From contig CM077823.1 in assembly GCA_039720395.1 (NCBI GenBank), positions 34,492,371 to 34,556,370 on the forward strand: DNA of 64,000 nt. The letters are read 5' to 3'. Positions 46,038-56,712 of this stretch are shown in pieces. A model generated the notes under the pieces. That model was not told the origin of the DNA, ran no database searches, and saw only the letters and a program-made list of their open reading frames with translations. This DNA comes from Liquidambar formosana. Its lineage: Eukaryota; Streptophyta; Magnoliopsida; Saxifragales; Altingiaceae. Numbering within the stretch: the first letter of the stretch is position 1; each line of letters begins with the position of its first letter. The position numbers and the translations under genes are program-made.

Positions 46038-46821
46038 ATTTTGAAATTCCAATTTTGTCTTCAAGTATGTAAAACATTAGAAAAAGTGAGAATACATTTT
46101 TAAGGGTATTTTAGGAAATGAATCAAAAATGACCATTGACTTTTGAAATATGATAATTATTTTGAAGCATCCCAAAAGGAAAAATAAGACACTTACTTAG
46201 AAATGGAGGGAGTAGTTCTTTTTTTTCTTTTTTTGGGGGGTGGGGTTTAGAATTGAATATTTTCTCCTTTATTCCACCAATGGGACTATCGTCGCTTAGC
46301 ATCGAGATTAACCAAGTCATGGGAGATTCTAATTAACTAAACTTTTGCGGTGGTTGACAGTGAGAGCATGATTAAATTCTATTCTTTTCTCACATCTTTT
46401 AACAAACCAAACAATGGGAACAGAATGATTTCATAAACTTCACTCATTTTATCTTCTCCTCGATCAAATGGGTTTTCAAGTAATATGACCACCAGTATCT
46501 ACTTAACTGGCATGGGTTATTTTTTGAATTAATTTCACGTAGCACAGAAACTTCTAAGAATGTTCAAAGGAAAAAGAGCAAAAAAATAGATAAATGAAGA
46601 GTATAAGAATCATATGACTACCATATCTAGGATAAGGCCAAGTATTGAATATCAAGTTGGTTTAAATTTTAATCATTCCAGCCGTAACTAATTATTTCTT
46701 GAAACTTTCTTTGTTTATTTATTTATTTTTTACCTGAGAGTTTAAAACATACGTTTGATAAAGCAAAAGAAAAGAAACAAAAGCCTCCGAATAAGATGAG
46801 AAAACTCATTTGATTAAATTA
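46038..46821. other. Spacer
   Basis: AT-rich. A T-run followed by GGGGGGTGGGG lies at 46218-46246. No gene seen. Confidence 0.45.
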
Positions 46822-46981
46822 CCCGTAACTCAAATGGTACCTCTCGATGTCTAGCTCCTCTTTGGAGATGGGAGTTCAAACATGGAGTCCACTTTCTGAA
46901 AAATTGAGTTGGGGACCTATTTTGTGGGATAGGGTGTAGGATTGTATGATGTTCTTGATAGTAACAAAAAAAAAAAATTAA
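46822..46981 (+). mobile_element. SINE-like element
   Basis: Contains an A-box-like TAACTCAAATGG (about 46826) and a B-box-like GAGTTCAAACAT (about 46871), a unique body and an A run of 12 followed by AAATA repeats. Target duplication is not clear. Plus strand. Confidence 0.6.
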
Positions 46982-47138
46982 ATAAATAAATAAGACTTTT
47001 TTCAATGCTAGATGGCTAGGTCTTCTAAATTGTACCCAAAGGAAGTTCAAAAACTTTGTTATGTCTAATAGGTAATGAGTTGGAGACCATGCATCTTCTT
47101 TCTCTTATCACTTAGGAGCCGTGTGCGTGTGCGATAAA

Positions 47139-47292
47139 AATCTAATGCATAGTTTTGAATGAGAGAAAGGAAGAAGCGAGGAATCCTCTTTTCAATTCTA
47201 ACTCTCCCACTCTAGTCATGAAAGTCTAATGCATGGTTTTGAGTGAGAGAAATAAGTGAGGAATCCTCTTTTCAACTCTGACTCTCACACTC
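47139..47292. repeat. ~80-bp tandem duplication
   Basis: Two diverged copies built on TCTAATGCAT(A/G)GTTTTGA and GAGGAATCCTCTTTTCAA (47150-47215 and 47225-47292). No function evident. Confidence 0.8.
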
Positions 47293-47916
47293 CAATTGTT
47301 GTTGATCTTTTTTCCCCCTCTTAGTTACTTTAGTATAGAGGTGAAGATATGACATCAAATGAAATAATGGAATAGAAGTTGTTGGATAACCTATTAGTAA
47401 ATTCTTTGAACAATTGTATTAGAAATCAGAGATAGAACTCAACTTCATTGTGATTGGGAGAGTCGATGAGTTTTAAAGTATTAACCTTTGTGCTCCATTT
47501 GCTAGGAAAGATGAAAATGTGGAAGGAATTAAGAAAGGTAAGAATGATGAACTTTCAATCTCTAAGAGAAGGAAACATTCTTTTTCTTCTTTGTTTGGTA
47601 GATGGTAAGTAATGAGGATGGAAAATGCAAGAAAATGGATAATTACATTATTTTACCATATAACCCTCGCAGCAAAGAAGAAAAAGAAATGAAGGGAAAT
47701 AGTATTTTGGTTATTGCTCTCCCTTTCCTTCCACTTTTAGGCAAAAAGAAAAGGCCATCCCTCATCTTGTCTAGTTGTTTCTTCCATCCACATTTTTTTT
47801 AAAAAAAATGTCCTAACCTACCAAAGGAAAAAGTCTCATTCTTTTCACTTTTTTCCTTCACTTTTCCTCCTTGCCAAACGGGCTCCTAGGGAGGGCTAGC
47901 ACCCTCACCTGATTAA

Positions 47917-48040
47917 GCCCAACCCACACATCTATCATTATTGGGCTAATAAAGCGTCCTTACCCGATTAACACGGCCCATGCCCATGGCCCCCCACCCA
48001 ATCTTTCCCTCTCTGTAAAACCCTAACGTGAACCCTAAAC
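47917..48040 (+). promoter_or_regulatory. Site II and telo-box promoter elements of the PPR gene
   Basis: Three TGGGCY-type site II motifs (reverse GCCCA at 47917-47921, TTGGGCT at 47941-47947, GGCCCA at 47975-47980) are followed by two telo boxes (AAACCCTAA at 48018-48026, ACCCTAAAC at 48032-48040). This pairing is typical of plant nuclear genes for organelle and translation proteins and fits an organelle RNA-editing PPR protein. Confidence 0.65.
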
Positions 48041-48312
48041 TTCAATTCCCAGCCCTCCGTCCTCACTCTCTCTCTCTCATTCTTATCCTTCGATTTTTCT
48101 TCCTAAAAACCCTTCTCCTTCCCTCTCTCTCAATCGTTACCGCGTGAGACCCTTCGAATCCGTTCAAATGGTCGCACTGTTGTCTGAACGTCGACCATGG
48201 CAACTCCGGTGAATCAATTTCCTTGATCATTTGGGAATTTTCCACAATCTACATGTATGTTCAGGTATATGTTTATATATATGTATGTATATATATTTTT
48301 TTCAGTTCTTCT

Positions 48313-49080
48313 ATTTTCGTTATCCTCCGTTTGGTTGCCGAGAAAATGTAGTACACTAGAAGGAATTTCAACATATTTAGTCTTAGATTTTTCATTGTTG
48401 GGGACCCAGATCAACTATTTAGCTTCGTTGCAATGATCCTTTTTTTTTTTTTATTCTTCATTTTCTGGAATCTTAAAAAACAGCATGAAACACCAAATTT
48501 ATGATTGTGTTTTCTTCCATCTTCCGCAGTTTTCTAAGCAAGCAAACAGGGTGGGTTTAGTGATTCTAAATTTTTCTCCATTTAATTATTTGTTCTTACG
48601 CTCTCTAAAACTCAATAGGTATTTAATTCATTAAAGTAGCAGTAATCTACGTTTCATCTGTAATTTGTTTTTGAGATGCCAGAAGCAGTGCAGTTTCATT
48701 TTCCTCATCCTCTGTTTGGTCGGCTGAGAAATTGTAGGACACTAAAATGAATTTCAAAATTTTCGTTTCTAGAATTTTCAATTATTGGAGACCCGATCAG
48801 CTTTCTAGTTTAGTTGAACTGGTTTTTATTTTTTATTTTTATTTTTAAATTGCCCGAAATCTTAAAAAACATCATGAAACATCACAGTTTTAATTTTTTT
48901 TTCCTTTTATTTTACTCAGTTTTCTCAGCAACCAAGTGGGGGTTTAGTGATTCTATATTTTGCTCAGTTTCTTTATCAAAAAAATATATATATATTTTGC
49001 TCAATTAGTTTTGTTCTTACGCATTCTTGGCACTCTCTTTCTTTGTTAGGTCGTTAATTCATTAAAGTAAGCAGACTCAA
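48313..49080. repeat. Tandem duplication in the PPR leader region
   Basis: Two diverged copies of about 350-380 bp (about 48313-48660 and 48697-49080) share, in order, a TCC(G/T)TTTGGT...GAGAAA opening, GACCC(A)GATCA, ATCTTAAAAAACA, CAGTTTTCT(A/C)AGCAA, GGTTTAGTGATTCTA and TTCTTACGC. The upstream transcript probably spans them as leader introns. Confidence 0.75.
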
Positions 49081-49509
49081 TTTTAGCTATGTCGTAGCTC
49101 TTGAAGTCTGGTTTGTAATGCTGCAAAAGGCTTGTTGTTTGGATTCTTGTGGACCAAGTTGTGATCATTTTACCGAATAGTGTCCAAGTTGACTGCTTTA
49201 GCTGAAATTTTAAACTCATGTTACAACTTCTTGATTTCTGTCATGAATCAAATTTTTTAAACTCCAATTTCACAATCAAATGGCTGAGTTGAGTTTTCAT
49301 TTTGATAATTGGGAAAAAAAATTCTTAGCATTACGACAATACTTATTTATTATTTCTCTCTCACGCTTCGAAATTCAGGGCGTGACAGGTTGGTCTCAAC
49401 TGCTTTCAATCTACATTTGATCCATGAATACTTGTTGAGTTGCTAGATAAAGTGCACTTTGATTGGCTGTTTTTATGTGTTTGAGTGCTTCTTAACAGCA
49501 AAGTGGTTG

Positions 49510-51990
49510 ATGAGGGTTGTTGTTTTTCTACTCAGATTGGCGCCAACCTGCAAAGGTAGGCGTATTTCAAAAATTTTACCTTCGATCCAAACCCATTACC
49601 CGTTAAATTACACAACTGCAAATTCTTTGCAAAAGCTGTCACATGGAATTGAAAGCGAGAATGAAGGGGTTGACTTCAATCTTCTATTCCTTTCTTGCAA
49701 TAAAATTCGCCTTGCCGATTGCCTTCATGCCCTTCTTGTGGTTTCTGGGAAAGTTCAAAGCGTTTTCATGTCCACCAGACTAGTCAATCTTTATGCCAAC
49801 CTTGGTGACGTCTCCTTATCTCGGTGCACTTTTGATCAGATCCCAAGGAAGGATATCTATACTTGGAATTCAATGGTATCTGCTTATGTTCGCAATGGCC
49901 GTTTCCGTGAAGCTGTAGATTGCTTTTATCAATTGTTGTTGACTTCTGGAGTTCGACCCGATTTCTATACTTTTCCTCCTGTGCTAAAAGCTTGTGGAAA
50001 TCTAATTGATGGGAAGAAGATACATTGCTGGGCTTTTAAAATGGGTTTTGAATGGGATGTCTATGTGGCTGCTTCCTTAATCCATATGTATTCCCGGTTC
50101 AGCTTTGTAGGTGTTGCTCGTAAATTGTTTGATGATATGCCAGCCCGAGATATGGGTTCATGGAATGCAATGATTTCTGGGTTTTGTCAGAGTGGAAATG
50201 CTGTAGAAGCATTGGATCTCTTGGATGAGTTGAGATCGGAGGGGATAAAGATGGATTCAGTTACTGTCTCCAGTGTTCTCCCTGTTTGTGCTCAATTAAA
50301 TGATCTTTCAAGTGGAATGCTAATTCATCTGTATGTCATAAAGCATGGGTTGGAATTCGACGTGTTTGTTTCTAATGCCTTGATTAACATGTATGCGAAA
50401 TTTGGTAGCTTGGAGCATGCACAGAAGGTTTTTAATCAGATGTTGGTGAGAGATGTGGTGTCCTGGAACTCAATAATAGCTGCATACGAGCAGAATGGTG
50501 ATCCAGTTACTGCGTTTGGGTTCTTCAATGAGATGCAGCTAAGTGGAATTCAGCCTGATTTGTTGACAGTGGTGAGTTTATCTTCTATTGTTGCTCAATC
50601 TAGGAATTGTCAAAATAGTAGGTCTGTTCATGGATTCATCATCAGGAGAGGTTGGCTTATGGTAGATGTTGTCATCGGAAATGCCGTCGTGGACATGTAT
50701 GCAAAATTGGGTGTTATACACTCTGCACGTAAAGTTTTTGAGGAAATTCCTAGTAAAGATGCGATTTCATGGAACACTTTGATTACTGGTTATGCCCAAA
50801 ATGGTCTTGCAAGTGAGGCAATTGAAGTATTCGGCATGATGGAAGAGTGCAAGGAGATAATACCAAACCAGGGGACATGGGTAAGCATTTTACCAGCTTA
50901 CTCCCATGTAGGAGCCTTGCGACAAGGGATGAGAATTCACGGGCGGGTGATTAAGAACAGTCTCTACTTGGATGTCTTTGTGGGTACCTGCCTCATTGAC
51001 ATGTATGGGAAATGTGGGAGATTAAATGATGCTTTGTCCTTATTCTATCAAATTCCCCGTAATAGTTCTGTCCCTTGGAATGCAATAATAGCCTGTCATG
51101 GGATTCATGGACATGGGGAAAAGGTTTTAAAACTATTTGGAGAAATGCTGGATGAGGGCGTGAAGCCAGATCACGTAACGTTTGTATCTTTATTGTCAGC
51201 TTGTAGCCATTCAGGTTTAATTGATCAGGGTCAGTTGTTCTTTCGAGTGATGCAGGAGGAGTATGGAATTGAGCCTAGTTTGAAGCACTATGGCTGCATG
51301 GTAGACTTGCTTGGCAGAGCTGGGCATTTAGAAATGGCATACAATTTTATAAACAATATGCCTATACAGCCTGATGCTTCTGTCTGGGGTGCTCTTCTTG
51401 GTGCTTGTAGAATACATGGAAATGTTGAGTTGGGTTCATTTGCTTCAGATCGCTTGTTTGAAGTTGATTCAGAGAATGTTGGATACTATGTTTTGCTGTC
51501 AAATATTTATGCAAATACCGGGAAATGGGAGGGAGTGGATAAAGTGAGATCACTGGCTAGACATAGAGGATTGAAGAAGACTCCTGGGTGGAGCTCAATC
51601 GAAGTGAACAACAAGGTTGATGTCTTTTATACTGGGAACCAATCCCATCCACAATGTGAGGATATATACAAGGAATTGCGGGTTTTATCTGCCAAAATGA
51701 AGAGCCTGGGTTATATTCCGGACTATAGCTTTGTGTTGCAGGATGTTGAGGAGGATGAGAAGGAGCATATCCTTTCAAGTCACAGCGAGAGATTGGCTAT
51801 TGCATTTGGAATCATTAACACACCTCCTAAAAGCCCTATCCAGATCTTCAAGAACTTGCGGGTGTGTGGGGATTGCCACAATGCAACTAAATACATATCT
51901 AAAATTACTGAGAGGGAGATTGTTGTGAGGGATTCCAACCGTTTCCATCACTTTAAGGATGGAACTTGTTCTTGTGGGGATTTTTGGTAG
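49510..51990 (+). CDS. PLS-class pentatricopeptide repeat protein with E/E+ and DYW domains (EMB2758-like)
   Basis: Intronless, 826 residues from the ATG at 49510 (MRVVVFLLRLAPTCKGRR), preferred because it opens an Arg-rich organelle presequence; 17 more codons are open upstream to 49459. Residues about 80-600 are PLS-type PPR repeats, shown by recurring YTWNSMVSAY, GSWNAMISGF, VSWNSIIAAY, ISWNTLITGY and VPWNAIIACH phrases. The E/E+ region (TPGWSSIEVNNKVDVFYTGNQSHP) follows. The DYW deaminase carries the zinc and catalytic HSE (758-760) and CGDC (Cys 786 and 789), so it should edit C to U in organelle RNA. The very last residues are DFW, not DYW. The text matches Arabidopsis At4g33990 (EMB2758) closely. 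The stop region is tandemly duplicated (see 51963-52072). The nearest neighbours are far away on both sides. Confidence 0.96.
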   Translation: MRVVVFLLRLAPTCKGRRISKILPSIQTHYPLNYTTANSLQKLSHGIESENEGVDFNLLFLSCNKIRLADCLHALLVVSGKVQSVFMSTRLVNLYANLGDVSLSRCTFDQIPRKDIYTWNSMVSAYVRNGRFREAVDCFYQLLLTSGVRPDFYTFPPVLKACGNLIDGKKIHCWAFKMGFEWDVYVAASLIHMYSRFSFVGVARKLFDDMPARDMGSWNAMISGFCQSGNAVEALDLLDELRSEGIKMDSVTVSSVLPVCAQLNDLSSGMLIHLYVIKHGLEFDVFVSNALINMYAKFGSLEHAQKVFNQMLVRDVVSWNSIIAAYEQNGDPVTAFGFFNEMQLSGIQPDLLTVVSLSSIVAQSRNCQNSRSVHGFIIRRGWLMVDVVIGNAVVDMYAKLGVIHSARKVFEEIPSKDAISWNTLITGYAQNGLASEAIEVFGMMEECKEIIPNQGTWVSILPAYSHVGALRQGMRIHGRVIKNSLYLDVFVGTCLIDMYGKCGRLNDALSLFYQIPRNSSVPWNAIIACHGIHGHGEKVLKLFGEMLDEGVKPDHVTFVSLLSACSHSGLIDQGQLFFRVMQEEYGIEPSLKHYGCMVDLLGRAGHLEMAYNFINNMPIQPDASVWGALLGACRIHGNVELGSFASDRLFEVDSENVGYYVLLSNIYANTGKWEGVDKVRSLARHRGLKKTPGWSSIEVNNKVDVFYTGNQSHPQCEDIYKELRVLSAKMKSLGYIPDYSFVLQDVEEDEKEHILSSHSERLAIAFGIINTPPKSPIQIFKNLRVCGDCHNATKYISKITEREIVVRDSNRFHHFKDGTCSCGDFW

Positions 51991-52072
51991 AAAAAATTGA
52001 TAATTTGGACTACAGATAACTTGTTCTTGTGGGGATTATTGATAGAGAAAATTGATAATTTGAACCACAGAT
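51963..52072. repeat. 55-bp tandem duplication across the PPR stop codon
   Basis: Copy 1 (51963-52017) holds the last eight codons, the stop and 27 bases of the 3' region. Copy 2 (52018-52072) follows directly with six differences. In copy 1 the end reads GAT TTT TGG TAG (DFW stop); in copy 2 the matching bases read GAT TAT TGA TAG. Confidence 0.95.
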
Positions 52073-53394
52073 TGGGAATTTCATATGTTTATGTGTGTGT
52101 GCAAGATCAAGAAAAGGGAGGGGCGGGTGTTTGGGGGTGAGCTTCTTACAAGTGAAGTTATGTCCTTTAAGCGGATGCTTTTAGTAAACTAGGCGCTAAC
52201 GTGCTCATGGCCTTGCATTTCTTGTCAAATTGATATTTAATTGCCACTCTTATGGATAGTGGTGGATGTTTTTCTTTCTGCTTGCACATTTTGTTGATAG
52301 CCTAGCTTGTTCGTGCCACTCTCTTTCTGAGAAATCAGGATCTGAAGGAGAACCATGGCTACAAATCCTAGTTCATTCTATCATTTTATTCTATTCCCTC
52401 TGATATTCTAGTGATATTCTCTCCCATATAAGAGAGTCAAAGTTGGAGGGACGCAGAATGGTACAGGGAGTGCATGGCTGGTTCTTGCCGGGTTGAGGAG
52501 GCATCTCAATTTTTCTGTTGCTGTGATCGGGCTAATCAGACTATCAAATGGAGGTGTGTTGAATTATACTTGAAGGATGCAGTTTGCTTTAGTTTGTGAA
52601 CATGTATATCCATGTACAACTGTACATACATATAACATATATTGCTAAATATAATGTTCCCTTTGAACTAGCCACAGCAATGTACACTTCTAGGAAAGCC
52701 AAGAGATTCAAGTTTGGTGCATAATCCTTCGTTTGAAATATACAAGCTTAATTGAAACTGTAATTCTGTCTTCCTGTTATGCAGGAGTGAACCCATTGGG
52801 CTAAAGAAGTGAGGTTTGAATTACAAGAGTCTCTCTTCTTTCAATTATTATCTACAGTCAATTGCTGAAACATTTTCCAACAGCCAGAGGGATTGCTACT
52901 GGCTTTTTCCTGCTCACGTTGCACGGAAAATGCTTGAGATTGTGTTGTCTTCACAGCTGGGGGTACGGCATAAGAGATTCTTACACTCCTATATTCTTCT
53001 TCTAGCTTCGATATTAATACACTTAATACGTGCAAACATTTTAAAATTACATTAAAAAAAATTGCTTGCCTAATACAAATGTGAAAGGGCCTACTTCATT
53101 ACTTTTTACTAGTATTGTCGATTTCAGGTTATTCTCAAGCGAAGCAAGATGCGACTGCTTAGTACATCAGTGGATAATCTCCAGTTTGTGCCACCAATTT
53201 TTCAGTGTTTAGCTGTTGTCTTTTCGATGATTGGTAATTTTTCTGCATATATTAAATTTGAATGAACAATAATAAGCACACCTTGCGTTTAAGAGCCTAC
53301 ACCAATTGAAGTGCCTATTTGAAAAAATAAAAAATAAAAAATAAAAAGTAAAAAATTACCCTTATATTTTTCTTACCTGCTAGACAATAGTTAG
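51991..53394. other. PPR 3' region and spacer
   Basis: After the duplication no gene is supported. Part is likely 3' untranslated region. Short open frames (for example 52816-53055) have no recognisable domain. Confidence 0.45.
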
Positions 53395-53520
53395 ATGTTA
53401 GTGAGTTAGCATAAAGATTGGTTTTGAACCCATGCTCTAGTACAATGCTGCTGAGCCTTTCGTACCTAGGCCTTTTAGTATGATGTTGATGAGGCTTTGC
53501 CACCTAGGCTAGGTGGTATC
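53395..53520 (-). mobile_element. tRNA-type SINE copy
   Basis: On the minus strand: A box TAGCCTAGGTGG (53511-53500) and B box GGTTCAAAACC (53430-53420), then CTTTATGCTAACTCACTAAC. It shares this order with the copies at 54165 and 54355. No clear A tail. Confidence 0.7.
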
Positions 53521-54094
53521 TTCTTTATAATAACTATTGTTTATTTCTATGATCTATCTTGGAGACCCTTTCTTATGGTTATTGTACAAGGGTGAGAGTG
53601 TAATCTTTCCAAAACTCCAGCATTTTTTGCTTTACAAAGCTTGTCAATGGTCTGGACATCCAACCAAATCCAATCTGAGTATGAATCCATTAACAGTGCC
53701 AGCTCTATCTGGAGGATTCTGGACCTAAGCTTTTGTTTCTCTATATGTGTGCTTGTCAGAGGATCAAGATCAGGATCCAAATTATTCTGAGTACATATTT
53801 AATTAACAATGCCAGCTCTACTTTTTTGACAAAATAGTTGTGAATCTTTCATTCTCTTTATTCATATATTAATTTCTTCTGGTGGCATTACAGTTTGAAA
53901 TTAAATTTAATATGTATTTGTTGTCAAGGGTTGTTTAGGTAGAATAGTTTAGTGTTTTAATGATTATGGCTATGAAACAACAATTATGAGTCTCATCTTT
54001 TATGATTTATTATTGTTGCTATTATTATACCACAATGCAATTTTTTGTTGGAAATATCCCCCTCCTTGCTTTTTTTTTTTTTTTTTGTTTTTTT

Positions 54095-54118
54095 GGGGGG
54101 GGGGGGGGGGGGGGGGGG
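54095..54118. repeat. Poly(G) run after poly(T)
   Basis: 24 consecutive G after two T runs (54071-54086 and 54088-54094). Confidence 0.9.
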
Positions 54119-54164
54119 AGGTGGTTGGCTCTGTGGCAATTTGATGGATATCTTAGTGTTTGAA

Positions 54165-54265
54165 GATATCTCTAAACTAGGTGGTGAAGTTTCATCGGCA
54201 TTGTATCGGAGGCCTTGGTTCGAAACCTGTCTTCATGCTAACCAACTAACACCGTCTTTAATCTT
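54165..54265 (+). mobile_element. tRNA-type SINE copy
   Basis: A-box-like AACTAGGTGG (about 54176) and perfect B box GGTTCGAAACC (54217-54227), then CTTCATGCTAACCAACTAAC. Same family as 53395-53520. The right side runs into an (AT)n tract at 54318-54344. Confidence 0.7.
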
Positions 54266-54311
54266 GAGTGAATGTATGAAACATCATGACATCTCACTAA
54301 GACATTCTAAA

Positions 54312-54347
<36 letters not shown>

Positions 54348-54354
54348 AGATTGT

Positions 54355-54450
54355 TTAGTTGTTAGATATTAGTTGGTTAGCATGAAGACGGGTTTCGAAT
54401 TCAGGCATTCGGTACGACGCTGATGAGGGTTTACTACTTAGTCTAGAAAA
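54355..54450 (-). mobile_element. tRNA-type SINE copy, inverted
   Basis: Reverse complement of the same family: TTAGTTGGTTAGCATGAAGAC, a B-box complement (GGGTTTCGAATTC) and ...TTACTACTTAGTCTAG. It forms an inverted pair with 54165-54265 around an (AT)n loop. Confidence 0.65.
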
Positions 54451-55654
54451 TCTTTGCAGAAATATTTGAGTTCAAGTTGAAGCATATATATTTATTTCAT
54501 CATATAAAGATGTGAATGTTTAGGTGTTTGGCTTCGCGGATCTGCATCACCAACCTAGACCATTCGTGTCGGTTCATCACAATCGACGTTGCGCATGCAC
54601 GCCGCGGTTGACCACCTTATCATTACTATGTGGAGATATATCATATTTTGCTCAAATACATTGAACTTTGAATTTCAATTGCGTACAAGTTTACAAAAAC
54701 AGCATCACCCAAAATTCCAATTGCATAGATGGCATAAATACTTTCATTCTCCAATTACTGAAGTCAAACAAACTCCAGCTCATCAAAAGGTTTCGTGGGG
54801 TCCATGTGTTGAGCTGGTGCCAAACCCATTCTTATCCCTTATTCGTTGCTTACTTGTCAAGCCATAAAGAATATAAATAATACGTGGACTTTCAGTTCCT
54901 TAGGTTGTTTCGAAAAAAACTTACATGTAACTGTAACACGGCTGACGTGGTGTCACAAGCTAAAAAGAGAAGAGGAAAGTGGGATTATCAGAGTATTTTT
55001 TGGCCTTATAATTCCATTTTACTCTTCTCCTATTGACCCGTGACACCATATGGTCGTGTCACATTACATGAAAGACTCACTCGGTTGTTCCAGTTGCCAG
55101 CCTGTCACTGACATTGCTCCACGTCATTGCGCGAATATGCTTTTACAGCACACCGAAAATGCAAATGCCTAAAATGCAAATTTCAATTTTCTGAATTGAC
55201 AAGAGAGCCCCTCCCCTACTATGGTGGGGTGTCGCAAGTGATAGGTATCCATGATCTGAGATCATGCCTTGATTTGCGATTTGCATGGCTAGTTGCCTAT
55301 CTCTATATTTTCATGGGTTAGCATGAGCAATATTTATTAATCAATCTAACGGGATAAAACAATTAGTCTTAATAATTATATCTTCGAAAGCCAAATATCT
55401 TAAATTTATCTATTTTCGTGGGGCTACTTATCGTCAAGTGGACTAAATCTCTGTTTAGAGATTAATACGATCAAAGGTCAGAATATCTCAATAATAAATT
55501 GGATGAATAAATAAATAAATCTCATAAACTTGTAATTCCACATCTCCTTTTTCTGATATCTAGATTGTTGAAATCTAATCTCACTACTCGTATTTAGATC
55601 GTAACGAGGTGTCAAGGGAGGCGGAAAAAATAGCATTTTTGAATCTTAATAATA

Positions 55655-55693
<39 letters not shown>

Positions 55694-55721
55694 TAGATAT
55701 AATAAAAATAAATATATATAT
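54451..55721. other. Spacer
   Basis: No gene seen. Short open frames lack domains. An (AT)n tract lies at 55658-55691. Confidence 0.45.
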
Positions 55722-56098
55722 ATTGGGTTAAGATCAACATACATACTTTTTTACACAATTTTTTATATAACTTATCTTCAATTCATATTTTGTGAAACTT
55801 ACCGTTGAATTAGATAGTCTTCCCATATAGGTCATGCATGCAGAAAATTAAGTTGATCTGAGATTTGTTGCCATCATTTGATCCAAAAACTCATCTTTTT
55901 AATCACTAAAAATATCACATTAATGGATGAAGTGGCTCTTAATTTCGGATGAATTTAAATTTTTGCAAATATGATCTATGTGGGAAGACTATCTAATCTA
56001 ACAGTGGGTTTCGTAAAATATGAATTAGAGATGGGTTATCTAAATATTTTTATAAGAATTTGTGTAAAAAATTGTGTATATTGATTCTAACCTTATAT
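55722..56098. mobile_element. Fold-back MITE with ~140-bp inverted arms
   Basis: The left arm (GGTTAAGATCAACATACA..., through GAATTAGATAGTCTTCCCA) and the right arm (reverse complement, TGGGAAGACTATCTAATCTA through ...TATTGATTCTAACC) pair over about 140 bp, with a loop near 55860-55930. No coding capacity. It abuts the Helitron 3' end at 56104. Confidence 0.8.
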
Positions 56099-56103
56099 AT
56101 ATA

Positions 56104-56161
56104 CTAGATATAGCACACGTGCGTTGCACATGAATATTTCTAAATAATATTAGTTACACAA

Positions 56162-56231
<70 letters not shown>

Positions 56232-56712
56232 AGGATTAAAATTCAAAAGTACATTTTTATTTTTATAATCAAAATTGTCAACGAAAGATTAAAAACTTTT
56301 TAGGTATACATTCAGATTTTTTTTCTTCTTCATAAAACGAAATATTTAAAGAGTTTATATTCATATATATTATCATACAACTTGATAATTACTTTAGGAA
56401 AAAGAATTTGAGTAAGAATCTAACTTTAATTTGTTAAGAGTTCGAGTTAAAATCTAACTTTCATTTGTTACCAAATGGTAAGAATGTTTACTATGTGTTT
56501 CAGTCAGAATCAAACAGTAAGAGTTTAAGTAAGAATCTAACTTTAATTTGTTAAGAATTTGAATTAAAATCTAACTTTCATTTGTTACAAGATGATAAAA
56601 ATGTTTACTATGTGTTTTAATTAAAAGAATAGTAGATATGTATTTTTTTTAAAAATAAGAGTATATTGGTTGTTCAAAAGTTTTTTTAAAATTCAATCTT
56701 TTATAAGTAGGA
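56104..56712 (-). mobile_element. Non-autonomous Helitron, 609 bp
   Basis: Minus-strand 3' end CTAG at 56107-56104 followed by T, with hairpin CACGTGC/GCACATG (one mispair; 56116-56132). The 5' end is TCCTACTTATAAAAGATTGAA at 56712, a variant of the 9464-10928 family, with the same TTTTTGAACAACC-type subterminal stretch. The inside has a 60-bp (AT)n run (56165-56224) and a 117-bp tandem duplication. No Rep/helicase. Confidence 0.75.
56410..56640. repeat. 117-bp tandem duplication inside the Helitron
   Basis: Two copies (starting 56412 and 56529) of a unit with GTAAGAATCTAACTTTAATT and TTACTATGTGTTT. Small differences only. Confidence 0.85.

Noticed and set aside
48197..48226. Short ATG frame (9 codons) in the PPR leader as a functional uORF
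   Set aside because: Good start context, but the transcript structure is unknown and the peptide is too short to judge.
52816..53055. Downstream exon of the PPR gene
   Set aside because: The PPR protein is complete with its DYW-type end at 51990; this frame has no related motif.
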